DNA from: Bradyrhizobium cenepequi
GTDB lineage: Bacteria; Pseudomonadota; Alphaproteobacteria; Rhizobiales; Xanthobacteraceae
Direction: 5' to 3'
NCBI RefSeq assembly: GCF_020329485.1
Contig: NZ_JAGKJI010000009.1
Coordinates: 62,001-126,000, forward strand
DNA: 64,000 nt
A model generated the notes under the pieces. That model saw only the letters and a program-made list of their open reading frames with translations. It had not been told where the DNA came from and made no database searches. The translations under genes and the position numbers were made by a program. Position 1 is the stretch's first letter. Each line of letters starts with the position of its first letter. Positions 24,729 through 31,945 of this stretch are shown here, one piece after another.

Positions 24729-24750
24729 CGTACCTTCCTATGTCAACCAT

Positions 24751-24770
24751 ATGACAGATCGACCTGACAG
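24751..24770 (-). promoter_or_regulatory. PHO-box-like direct repeat
   Basis: On the minus strand CTGTCAG and CTGTCAT occur as direct repeats just upstream of the STN gene. PhoB boxes are CTGTCAT pairs starting 11 bases apart; here they start 13 apart, so the match is imperfect. Noted because the P. aeruginosa vre genes respond to phosphate starvation through PhoB (recalled). Confidence 0.25.
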
Positions 24771-25039
24771 CGTCACGTGACCAACCTTGACATCCGGCTC
24801 GAATGCGGGAGGCGACCGGATACGCTTCGCGAGCCGAGTGGAGCTTGGCGGGCACAAAAGTCACAGAGGATTTACCGTCAGTTTCGCACGCGTGCTTTTG
24901 AAAGCGCTGTCCACTTTCCATCTCTACCCATGGGAGCCACGAAGCGCTCCAGCATCTCGAGCAGGCCAAAAGTTGCCTCGCAAAGCAGGCGTTGGCAGAC
25001 CGACGCCGCGCACGCGCATACCATCGTGAGGATCGAACC

Positions 25040-25510
25040 ATGACGCAGGTCGCGGTGGCTCACACCATTTCTACGGTCGAGACCGAAGCGGTGCCGGTAG
25101 TTGCGCCCCGCCGACACGCCATTAATCAAATGCTGCTGCCGTTTTCGGTCGCCTACCTGATCGGCGCCTTCGTCACCGATATCGCCTATTGGCAAACCGC
25201 GCTCGTGATGTGGGAAAGGTTCTCGGTCTGGCTGATTGCCGCCGGCCTCGTGATCGCAACGATTGCGGCCATCGCCGCCGTGATCGATCTCCTGATTGGC
25301 AGGCAGAGGCCGGCCTGGTTTCGTGCACTCACCTACGCCATCGCGATCGTGCTCTCGGTCGTGAACGTCCTCGTTCACAGCCGCGACGGATATACCGCGG
25401 TGGTGCCGACGGGGCTTGTGCTTTCGGGGCTCGTCACAATCCTCCTGCTCTCCCTGTTGGTGGGAGGCTGGAGCCTGACCGATGGCGATCAGTTGGGAGC
25501 AGCCCGATGA
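25040..25510 (+). CDS. DUF2231-type membrane protein
   Basis: A 156-residue membrane protein with four hydrophobic helices (LLPFSVAYLIGAFVTDIAYW, VWLIAAGLVIATIAAIAAVIDLLIG, ALTYAIAIVLSVVNVLVH, LVLSGLVTILLLSLLVGGW). The pattern and the HAINQMLLPF start match DUF2231 proteins. ATG 25040 has GAGG about 9 bases upstream. It overlaps the next start (ATGA), a common pairing with PQQ-dependent sugar dehydrogenase-like proteins; it may supply an electron or anchoring partner (inference). Confidence 0.75.
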   Translation: MTQVAVAHTISTVETEAVPVVAPRRHAINQMLLPFSVAYLIGAFVTDIAYWQTALVMWERFSVWLIAAGLVIATIAAIAAVIDLLIGRQRPAWFRALTYAIAIVLSVVNVLVHSRDGYTAVVPTGLVLSGLVTILLLSLLVGGWSLTDGDQLGAAR

Positions 25511-26871
25511 CCAGCTTGCTCAGTCTAGCACGTGCGGCGCAGCTGCCGCGCTTTGCCGCGGTGGCTGTCGTCGCTGCAGCCACCTTGAGCCTTGCGGGCT
25601 GTGACGACAGTGGCGGGGCTCCTGCAAGGCAGATCGGCGTCCATCCGTACTTGCCGGAATTGCAGCAATATCTGCTGCCGCCGATCAGGATTGCGCGGCC
25701 CGTCCCGTGGGGCGGCGAAACACCGAAGGTGCCGGAAGGAATGCAGATCCGTGCAATGGCCACCGGGTTCGAACACCCGCGATCGCTTTACGTGCTGCCG
25801 AACGGCGATGTGCTGGTGGTCGAAAGCAATGGACCGAAGGCTCCGGTCTTCCGGCCCAAGGATCTCGTCACCGGCTGGGTGCAATCATTCGCAGGCGCCA
25901 AGGCGCAGGATGCAAATCGCATCACGCTGTTGCGCGACACCAATGGCGACGGCATTCCCGATGTGCGCTCCACCTTCCTTGACCACCTCAACTCGCCGTT
26001 TGGCGTTGCGCTGGTCGGCCACGATCTCTACGTCGCAAACACGGATGCGATCGTGCGATATCCGTATGAGGACGGACAAACCAGCATCACCGCCCCCGGC
26101 ACCAAGCTAACCGATCTTCCCGGCGGGCCCATCGATCATCACTGGACCAAGGCATTGCTCGCAAGCCCTGATGGCAAGAAGCTCTATGTCGGCGTCGGCT
26201 CGAACAGCAACATCACCGAAAATGGCATCCAGGCCGAGTATGAGAGAGCGGCGATCTGGGAGGTCGACCGCGCGACCGGCGCCCATCATATCTTCGCCAG
26301 CGGCGTGCGCAATCCCACCGGGCTGCAATGGGAGCCCGAGACCGGCAAGCTCTGGGCCATCGCCAACGAACGCGATGAGATCGGCCCCGACCTCGTGCCT
26401 GATTATCTGACCTCGGTGCAGGACGGCGGCTTCTATGGCTGGCCTTACAGCTACTATGGCCAGCATCTCGATCCGAGGGTCGAGCCGCAACGCCCTGATC
26501 TCGTGGCCAAGGCGATCGTGCCGGATTACGCTCTGAGTTCGCATGTGGCACCGCTCGGCCTCGCCATGTACACAGGCAACAACCTTCCAGCGCAGTACCG
26601 CGCAGGCGCGTTCGTCGCCGAGCATGGAAGCTGGGATCGAACCCCGCTCAACGGCTACAAGGTGGTGTTCGTGCCGTTTAGCGGCGGCAAGCCATCCGGT
26701 CCTGCGCAGGACGTCGTCACGGGATTCCTCAACGCGAACGACCGCGCACGCGGCAGGCCGGTTGGCCTCGCGATCGACCAGGCGGGCGCTCTGCTGATCG
26801 CCGACGATGTTGGAAACACGGTTTGGCGGGTGTCGTCTGCCAGCCCCGCTCAACCCAAGCCCGCCACTTAA
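25507..26871 (+). CDS. PQQ-dependent sugar dehydrogenase-like lipoprotein (sorbosone dehydrogenase family)
   Basis: A 454-residue exported protein. The signal peptide ends in a lipobox (LSLAGC-DDS), so it is probably a lipoprotein. The rest is a six-bladed beta-propeller of the GDH/sorbosone dehydrogenase type: GFEHPRSLYVLPNGDVLVVES, DHHWTKALLASPDGKKLYVGVGSNSN, FASGVRNPTGLQWEPETGKLWA and AEHGSWDRTPLNGYKVVFVPF. It should oxidise an aldose or related compound in the periplasm with PQQ; the substrate cannot be told. Start overlaps the upstream stop. Confidence 0.82.
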   Translation: MTSLLSLARAAQLPRFAAVAVVAAATLSLAGCDDSGGAPARQIGVHPYLPELQQYLLPPIRIARPVPWGGETPKVPEGMQIRAMATGFEHPRSLYVLPNGDVLVVESNGPKAPVFRPKDLVTGWVQSFAGAKAQDANRITLLRDTNGDGIPDVRSTFLDHLNSPFGVALVGHDLYVANTDAIVRYPYEDGQTSITAPGTKLTDLPGGPIDHHWTKALLASPDGKKLYVGVGSNSNITENGIQAEYERAAIWEVDRATGAHHIFASGVRNPTGLQWEPETGKLWAIANERDEIGPDLVPDYLTSVQDGGFYGWPYSYYGQHLDPRVEPQRPDLVAKAIVPDYALSSHVAPLGLAMYTGNNLPAQYRAGAFVAEHGSWDRTPLNGYKVVFVPFSGGKPSGPAQDVVTGFLNANDRARGRPVGLAIDQAGALLIADDVGNTVWRVSSASPAQPKPAT

Positions 26872-26900
26872 GAGCTCGAGGAGCCCAAGGAGCGTGGCAG

Positions 26901-26934
26901 AGCCGGGCGTCGCTCGTATTCGCGACGCCCGGCT
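26901..26934 (+). terminator. Strong hairpin after the dehydrogenase gene
   Basis: AGCCGGGCGTCGC and GCGACGCCCGGCT form a perfect 13-base stem with an 8-base loop, about 30 bases after the stop. There is no clear T-run, so it may act as a terminator or as a transcript-stabilising hairpin. Confidence 0.6.
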
Positions 26935-27408
26935 CCGCCATCAACCGAGCCTCGCGCTTTTGCCAATTCGCACGGCACCTTCCTCAATCGCACGTTACTC
27001 TTCATCACTGCAAAATAACCGCAGCGTGAGCCCGCTTGCCTGCGAGCGCCGCAAGCTCACCGATCTGTAAGACAGTAACTTTCCCTCAATCGGACGTGAA
27101 CTCATTGAACGCCTGTTTAGTGGCTCCGCTGACCGCGCCAGGCCTACGCTCGTCAAGCACCTAACTCCGAACGCGAGCGTGATCGCCATGAACAGCTCAG
27201 TCCACGTCATCAGCCTCGATCGCTTCGACGTTGGCACGACGCAAACTCCGGCTCCGGACGTCGTGCCGCGATCGATCCGCGATTCGCCTGGCCCGACGCA
27301 GAGGCCGTGCGGCCAACCAGCGCGATCTGAAATGTGCGTTTCAGCAAAAAACCGTCGCTCTCGAAAGACCGGTGCAGCGCTTGCCCCTAATGATCGTATT
27401 GCCTCGAC
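26935..27408. other. Gene-free region upstream of the rpoH paralogue
   Basis: About 470 bases without a convincing gene. A frame at 27188-27424 on the plus strand is Pro/Arg-rich, has no ribosome site and overlaps the rpoH start, so I do not accept it. The region should contain the rpoH promoter, but I could not identify its elements with confidence. Confidence 0.5.
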
Positions 27409-28374
27409 ATGCCTCAGACTTTGAAAACGCCGAGCGCCATAACTGACGGAACCTATACGATGGAACAATACTGCCTACTGGACGCAGAACAGGAACAACA
27501 GCTTGCACGGCGTTGGCGTGAACTCGGCGATCAAGCCGCGCTGCATGCTCTCGTCAAGAGTCATCTCAGGCTCGCGGCCAAGGTCGCGCGGCATTATCGC
27601 GGATATGGCCTGCCGCTCCCCGATATCATTGCCGAGGCAAATGTCGGCCTGGTCGTTGCCGCACAACGCTTCGAGCCGGACCGCGGCTCGCGCTTTTCGA
27701 CTTACGCACTCTGGTGGATCAAGGCCAACATTCACGAATACATCCTGCGCTCCTGGTCGCTCGTCAAGATCGGAACGACCGCCGCTCAGAAGAAGCTGTT
27801 CTTTCGCCTCAGGAGCGAAATCAGAAAAGTCTCAAACAACCGCACCTCGCTCACGCCGGAGATTGCCAATGTGGTCGCCGAGCACCTGGGCGTCACCGCT
27901 GCCGACGTGATCGAGATGGACGGCCGGCTGCGCGGCGACTTCTCCCTGAACAAGCCGATGGACGACGATGGACAGGCGGCGGAATGGGAGACGATGCTGG
28001 TCGATGATTCCCCGGACGCCGAAGTGATGCTGGCGGAGCGGGATGAAACGAGCCACCAGACGAGCGCGCTCTTGGCTGCCCTGAAGGTGCTGACACCGCG
28101 GGAACGGCAAGTCTTCGAGGCACGGCGCCTCACCGAAAATCCGCCCACGCTCGCAGAGCTCGCCCGCCGGATGGACATTTCGCCGGAGCGCGTGCGGCAA
28201 ATCGAGAACCACGCCTTCGAAAAAGTGAAGCGCGCGGCGGTCGGCTATCTGAAGACTGATCGATTGACGTCCGATGGCCCGACGAGCGTACCGCCTACGC
28301 ACCGCGATCAACCATATCGAAGGAACGAGGCGGCTTATGAAAGCATGCGTGCGGATTACGAAATGCAGGTGTAG
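27409..28374 (+). CDS. rpoH: RpoH-type (sigma-32) alternative sigma factor
   Basis: A 321-residue heat-shock-type sigma factor. Region 2 is visible as YRGYGLPLPDIIAEANVGLVVAAQRFEPDRGSRFSTYALWWI; the RpoH box is TTAAQKKLFFRLRSE; region 4 has LTPRERQVFEARRL, then LAELARRMDISPERVRQIENHAFEKVK. A charged C-terminal tail of ~45 residues is added. Bradyrhizobium carries several rpoH genes; this copy stands alone and is more diverged (AEANVGLVVAA for the more usual SEGNVGLMQAV), so it is probably an accessory paralogue. Confidence 0.88.
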   Translation: MPQTLKTPSAITDGTYTMEQYCLLDAEQEQQLARRWRELGDQAALHALVKSHLRLAAKVARHYRGYGLPLPDIIAEANVGLVVAAQRFEPDRGSRFSTYALWWIKANIHEYILRSWSLVKIGTTAAQKKLFFRLRSEIRKVSNNRTSLTPEIANVVAEHLGVTAADVIEMDGRLRGDFSLNKPMDDDGQAAEWETMLVDDSPDAEVMLAERDETSHQTSALLAALKVLTPRERQVFEARRLTENPPTLAELARRMDISPERVRQIENHAFEKVKRAAVGYLKTDRLTSDGPTSVPPTHRDQPYRRNEAAYESMRADYEMQV

Positions 28375-28405
28375 AGCACGATGACATTTGGCGGCGCGTT
28401 CATTT

Positions 28406-28524
28406 CACCTCTCCCGCTTGCGGGGGAGGTCGGCGCGGAGCGCCGGGTGGGGCTCTCTCCCCACGGAAAGTCCCATCGTGGAGACACCCTCACCCCAGCC
28501 CTCTCCCGCAAGCGGGAGAGGGAG
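28406..28524. repeat. Dispersed palindromic repeat (CTCTCCCGCTTGCGGG type)
   Basis: CCTCTCCCGCTTGCGGGGGAGGT and, ~90 bases later, CTCTCCCGCAAGCGGGAGAGG are inverted copies that can fold into small hairpins or one long stem. This is a common intergenic repeat in Bradyrhizobium and Rhodopseudomonas genomes (recalled). Confidence 0.65.
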
Positions 28525-28541
28525 CCCACCGAGGCTCCGAC

Positions 28542-28826
28542 ATGCTCGCAACGATGAAGCGCTTCGCAATCGGTTCCAGGCTGATCCTGTCGCTCAACGC
28601 ACCGTTCTTCGCTGAAGCCTTTGCCACGCCGGCCTCACAGAGCGGCTCGACCACCGGACCTGCGACGCCCCAACTTCAGCCCGGCGATCTTGTCCGCCTG
28701 CGTTCAGGTGGGTCATTGATGACGGTGGACACGGTCAAAGACGATCAGGTCGATTGCTTCTGGATCGACGGCACCGGCCAGACCAACAATGCGACCTTCC
28801 CCGTCGAGGTCCTCCGAAAATTCTGA
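28542..28826 (+). CDS. DUF2158 (YodC-like) protein with N-terminal extension
   Basis: A 94-residue protein. The C-terminal half is the YodC/DUF2158 fold: LQPGDLVRLRSGGSLMTVDTVKDDQVDCFWIDG and a final FPVEVLRKF. The N-terminal part (MLATMKRFAIGSRLILSLNAPFFAEAFA) may be a signal peptide or simply a low-complexity extension. Small DUF2158 proteins are often uncharacterised stress or accessory proteins. It directly follows the repeat at 28406-28524. Confidence 0.65.
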   Translation: MLATMKRFAIGSRLILSLNAPFFAEAFATPASQSGSTTGPATPQLQPGDLVRLRSGGSLMTVDTVKDDQVDCFWIDGTGQTNNATFPVEVLRKF

Positions 28827-28848
28827 TCGCAGACATCTGACCATTGCG

Positions 28849-29088
28849 CTACTCCGCCGGACACGTCGCTACCTCAGCCCGCGGCCGGTCGAGGCGCAGG
28901 CTCCACAGCGCCAGGGCAAGACCAGCCGAGGTGATCGCCGCCGCAACCAGCGGCAGCGCCGTGAAACCAAGCCCATGATCGATGGTGATGCCGCCAGCCC
29001 AGGCGCCGAATGCATTGCCGAGATTGAAGGCGCCGATGTTGAGGCCCGAGGCGAGCGTCCGGCCGGCTTCGCCCGCCGTCTCCAGCAC
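28849..29088 (-). pseudogene. C-terminal remnant of an MFS transporter
   Basis: The frame encodes ASGLNIGAFNLGNAFGAWAGG, then a helix pair to the end, which matches the last two helices of AraJ/drug-efflux MFS proteins (LASALNIGAFNLGNA... in intact relatives, recalled). Everything N-terminal is missing, and just upstream the palindromic repeat at 29098-29205 begins. The gene appears truncated by loss or repeat insertion. Confidence 0.6.
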
Positions 29089-29097
29089 CCGGAGCTA

Positions 29098-29205
29098 CTG
29101 TCATTCCGGAGCGCGCGAAGCGCGAACCCGGAATCCATGGGACCGCAGGCGCGAGCGGAGCAATGGATTCCGGGCTCATCGCTTCGCGATGCCCCGGAAT
29201 GACAG
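29098..29205. repeat. Dispersed palindromic repeat (TCATTCCGG type)
   Basis: CTGTCATTCCGG at 29098-29109 pairs with CCGGAATGACAG at 29194-29205, with a GCGCGAAGCGC hairpin and inner stem parts. This is a typical Bradyrhizobium intergenic repeat (recalled). It abuts the truncated MFS gene. Confidence 0.65.
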
Positions 29206-29319
29206 AGAAAAATTCATCAGCAATTCCAAAGTGATTTGGCCCGTCCAGTCAGCCTGCGAAAAACATTCCGCTTCCGCCGTCGGGCAAATCAGTGATTTAA
29301 CTCCGCGCGTCTCATCCAA

Positions 29320-29730
29320 ATGAGGGGCGGCTCGCGATCGTCACGAACGTGCGGTGAGATGCGGTGGACGCGGGTGTTGCGACTGACGAGCGCGGCACTC
29401 GCGGACGGCGAAGTCGTGTGGTTCTGGCGCCCCGACGCTGGCGCTAAGTTTTTTGCGCGAAGAAATTTGCGCGAGAGGCGACGGTGGCAAGAAAGCCCGG
29501 TCACCGGGAAGAGCACGAAGTAAGCCGTAAAACCACTGCGCAGGGAAAGCCGGTGTTGCTCCGGTCGACCTGTGGTCCTACCCCCGTGCTTTTTGTTGCA
29601 CGGGGCCCACGGGTGCAGCCGGCACCCGGCTTTCCCTGCGCCCTCTGATATCGAGGAGGAGGGTCGAAAGTGAAGCAAACCTCGGGCGAAACACGCTGCG
29701 AGAACGCGGACGCGCATCCTCTTCTCACAC
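29320..29730. repeat. Long dispersed repeat with strong RNA-like fold
   Basis: A minus-strand frame here reads SEGAGKAGCRLHPWAPCNKK, a sequence I recall as a recurrent spurious protein in Bradyrhizobium and Rhodopseudomonas genomes, so the DNA is probably a dispersed repeat rather than a gene. GCGCAGGGAAAGCCGG (29538-29553) pairs perfectly with CCGGCTTTCCCTGCGC (29626-29641), and inside it CCCCGTGC/GCACGGGG (29582-29589, 29598-29605) makes a second hairpin. The nested stems suggest a structured RNA. Which strand, if any, is transcribed is unknown. Confidence 0.5.
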
Positions 29731-29734
29731 TCCA

Positions 29735-29872
29735 TCGTCATGCCCGCGAAAGCGGGCATCCGGTATCCGGCAGCCTCTCGGCTTAAGCTCAGACGCCTCT
29801 GGAATACTGGATCGTCCACCGGAGCCTGTCATCGGGCGGCGCTTTGCGCCGACCCGGTGGCGGACGATGACA
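29735..29872. repeat. Dispersed palindromic repeat (CGTCATGCCCGC type)
   Basis: TCGTCATGCCCGCGAAAGCGGGCA opens the element and GGCGGACGATGACAG closes it, with inner hairpins GCCCGC/GCGGGC and GGCGGCGCTTTGCGCC. It is the familiar Bradyrhizobium palindromic repeat (recalled) and completes a run of three repeats in ~780 bases. Confidence 0.65.
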
Positions 29873-29972
29873 GCGGAGAGCTGTTTGACAATTGAATCAG
29901 AACTCTCCCCACGTCGTCTCGGGCTTACGCGCCGCGCCCAAGCCTTGGCGTAGCCCGGACCCATAACGAGAA

Positions 29973-30512
29973 CTACGGCACGTCAGGCCGCGGGTCGGAG
30001 ACGAACCGATCGCGGTTCGGCATCTTGATCGCGGCGAGCGTCTTGGCATCGAGCACGGCGTCCGCCGGAGCGAGGCCGTTGAGATGGAGGATGTAGGCAG
30101 AGACCGCATAGACATCCTCATCGCTTAGCGACTGCGGCGCGTTCTGCGGCATGGCGCGGCGGATATAGTCGAACAGCGTCGGCGCATAGGGCCAGTAGCT
30201 GCCGACGGTGCGCGCCGGCTTTGCGCTTGCCAGCGTGCCCTGCCCGCCGGCCAGGCGATCGCCGACACCGCCCTGCCCGTCGGCGCCATGGCAGGACGCG
30301 CATTGTTCGCTGAAGACCACACGGCCGCGCTCAACGCTGCCATTGCCCGGCGGCAGGTTCGATCCGTCATGGCCGATGTCGATGTCCCAGCCCTTGATCT
30401 CCGCCGGCGTCGCCGCTCGGCCGATGTGAAAACGCTCGTCGGCCTGCGCGGCAACGGCGAGCCCGGCAATCAAGGCGGCGAGCAGCGCGACGTGCGGTCT
30501 AGCCAAGCGCAT
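29973..30512 (-). CDS. Monoheme cytrochrome c partner of the SoxC-like enzyme
   Basis: A 179-residue exported cytochrome c with signal peptide (VALLAALIAGLAVAAQADE), heme motif CASCH and a likely Met ligand in RRAMPQNAPQSLSDEDVYAVSAYIL. Its N-terminal region (FHIGRAATPAEIKGWDIDIGHDG) matches SoxD-type cytochromes. It has one heme motif where classic SoxD has two, so it is a short form. Its ATG overlaps the SoxC-like stop by 14 bases. It should accept electrons from the sulfite/sulfane dehydrogenase. Confidence 0.82.
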   Translation of the reverse strand: MRLARPHVALLAALIAGLAVAAQADERFHIGRAATPAEIKGWDIDIGHDGSNLPPGNGSVERGRVVFSEQCASCHGADGQGGVGDRLAGGQGTLASAKPARTVGSYWPYAPTLFDYIRRAMPQNAPQSLSDEDVYAVSAYILHLNGLAPADAVLDAKTLAAIKMPNRDRFVSDPRPDVP

Positions 30513-31764
30513 TGCTCACCTCCCCGTTCGAATCGATGCGCCACGGCCAGATCGCGTTGTTGTGGTAGTAATGATTGACGCCGCGAACCGCGAGCAACTC
30601 AGCGAGCGTCGGCTGCACGTACTCGGTCTCGTCGATTGCGCGGCTCTGGATCACGGCAGGAGTGCCGTCCCACTGCCATGGCAGGCGGAAGCGGGTGAGC
30701 GCGCGGGTCAGGACCGGCTCCTGCAACTTGGCCACCTGCCAGCTCTTGCCGTCATCGACCGAAACTTCGACGCGCTTGATCTTGCCGTGTCCGCTCCAGG
30801 CGATGCCGGATATCTCGTGGAAGCCGCTGCCGTTTAGTTTCTGTCCGCCCGAGGGACGCAGGATGATCGACTTCGCCTCCATGTAGAAGGTGAACTCGCG
30901 CGCGGTGCCGTCGGGCATCAGATCGGTATATTTGGAGGTCTCCTCGCGCGAATAGACGGGCTCGGCCACCGCCTTCAGCCGCCGCAGCCATTTGATGTTC
31001 ATGTTGCCCTCGAAGCCCGGCAGCAGCAGGCGCAGCGGATAGCCCTGCTGGGGTCGCAGCCGCTCGCCGTTCTGGCTGTAGACCAGCATCGCATCGTCGA
31101 GGCATTTCTCGATCGGGATCGAGCGCGTCATCGCCGCCGCATCCGCGCCCTCGGCGACGATCCATTTCGCTTCCTTCTGCAGGCCGGCTTCGTCCAGAAC
31201 ATCCTTCAGCATCACGCCGGTCCACTCGGCGCAGCTCACGAGGCCGACGAGGTCGGACGCGGTCTTGCCGTAGGGCTTGGAGTAGACGGGATTGCCGGAG
31301 CACTCGATGAAATGGATCCGCGATTGCGACGGGAAGCGACGGATGTCGTCCATCGTGAAGATCAGCGGATGATCGACGAGGCCATGCAGCATCAACCTGT
31401 GCTGTGCCGGATCGATCGTCGGGACGCCGCCGTGATGGCGTTCATAGAACAGCCCGTTCGGCGTGATGATGCCATCGACCTCCTGCAGCGGCGTGCGGCC
31501 GGAGGCGGAGAGATATTGCGGCAGCGTCTTGGAGATGTTCTTGACGACGCCCTTCTCGTAGATCGACGGCGTGCCATAGGGCTGATCGCCCATCGGTGCG
31601 CCCGGCGCCTTCATCCATTCGGGAATGTTGGGCGGAAGGTTGCCAGTGTCCGCGGCGGCTGGCGCCGCGGCGAGCGCGGCTCCGCCCGCGACCGCCGCAC
31701 CTGCTCGCAGAAAATGCCGGCGAGATGGTCGTCGTTCGCGGTTGGCAGTTGTTTGCTCGCTCAT
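30499..31764 (-). CDS. soxC: SoxC-like molybdenum sulfite/sulfane dehydrogenase
   Basis: A 421-residue molybdoenzyme. A Tat signal is visible (SRRHFLRAGAAVAGG). The molybdenum-ligand Cys lies in SRIHFIECSGN. Other SoxC/sulfite-oxidase signatures are GIITPNGLFYERHHGG, LVSCAEWTGVMLKDVL, VAEGADAAAMTRSIPI and GYPLRLLLPGFEGNMNIKWLRRL. The C-terminal dimer domain ends in the WRIDSNGEV region. It oxidises sulfite or sulfane sulfur in the periplasm with the cytochrome encoded next. No other sox genes are in the window. Confidence 0.87.
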   Translation of the reverse strand: MSEQTTANRERRPSRRHFLRAGAAVAGGAALAAAPAAADTGNLPPNIPEWMKAPGAPMGDQPYGTPSIYEKGVVKNISKTLPQYLSASGRTPLQEVDGIITPNGLFYERHHGGVPTIDPAQHRLMLHGLVDHPLIFTMDDIRRFPSQSRIHFIECSGNPVYSKPYGKTASDLVGLVSCAEWTGVMLKDVLDEAGLQKEAKWIVAEGADAAAMTRSIPIEKCLDDAMLVYSQNGERLRPQQGYPLRLLLPGFEGNMNIKWLRRLKAVAEPVYSREETSKYTDLMPDGTAREFTFYMEAKSIILRPSGGQKLNGSGFHEISGIAWSGHGKIKRVEVSVDDGKSWQVAKLQEPVLTRALTRFRLPWQWDGTPAVIQSRAIDETEYVQPTLAELLAVRGVNHYYHNNAIWPWRIDSNGEVSNALG

Positions 31765-31945
31765 TGACGCTTTCCCTTGCCGCTCTCATTGATCGATCTC
31801 AAGCCAATCACCCAACGCTAAGCACACGCCTTCACATCTGCAAAATCGCGTGATCTCGTGTCGCCGTCGCGGCGCTGGCCGGAATATTTCGATCGGACGT
31901 GGACGATGCCCTGGATGAATTTGCTCCTGGCCGAATCGTTCCACC

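Noticed and set aside
27188..27424. Small frame before rpoH
   Set aside because: No ribosome site, low-complexity Pro/Arg composition and overlap with rpoH start.
29531..29640. Possible cobalamin riboswitch
   Set aside because: AGGGAAAGCCGGTG resembles part of the riboswitch, but the other conserved blocks are missing and no B12-related gene follows.
29289..29819. 176-residue minus-strand frame with GAGKAGCRLHPWAPCNKK
   Set aside because: Recalled as a spurious repeat-derived protein in many genomes of this group; treated as repeat.
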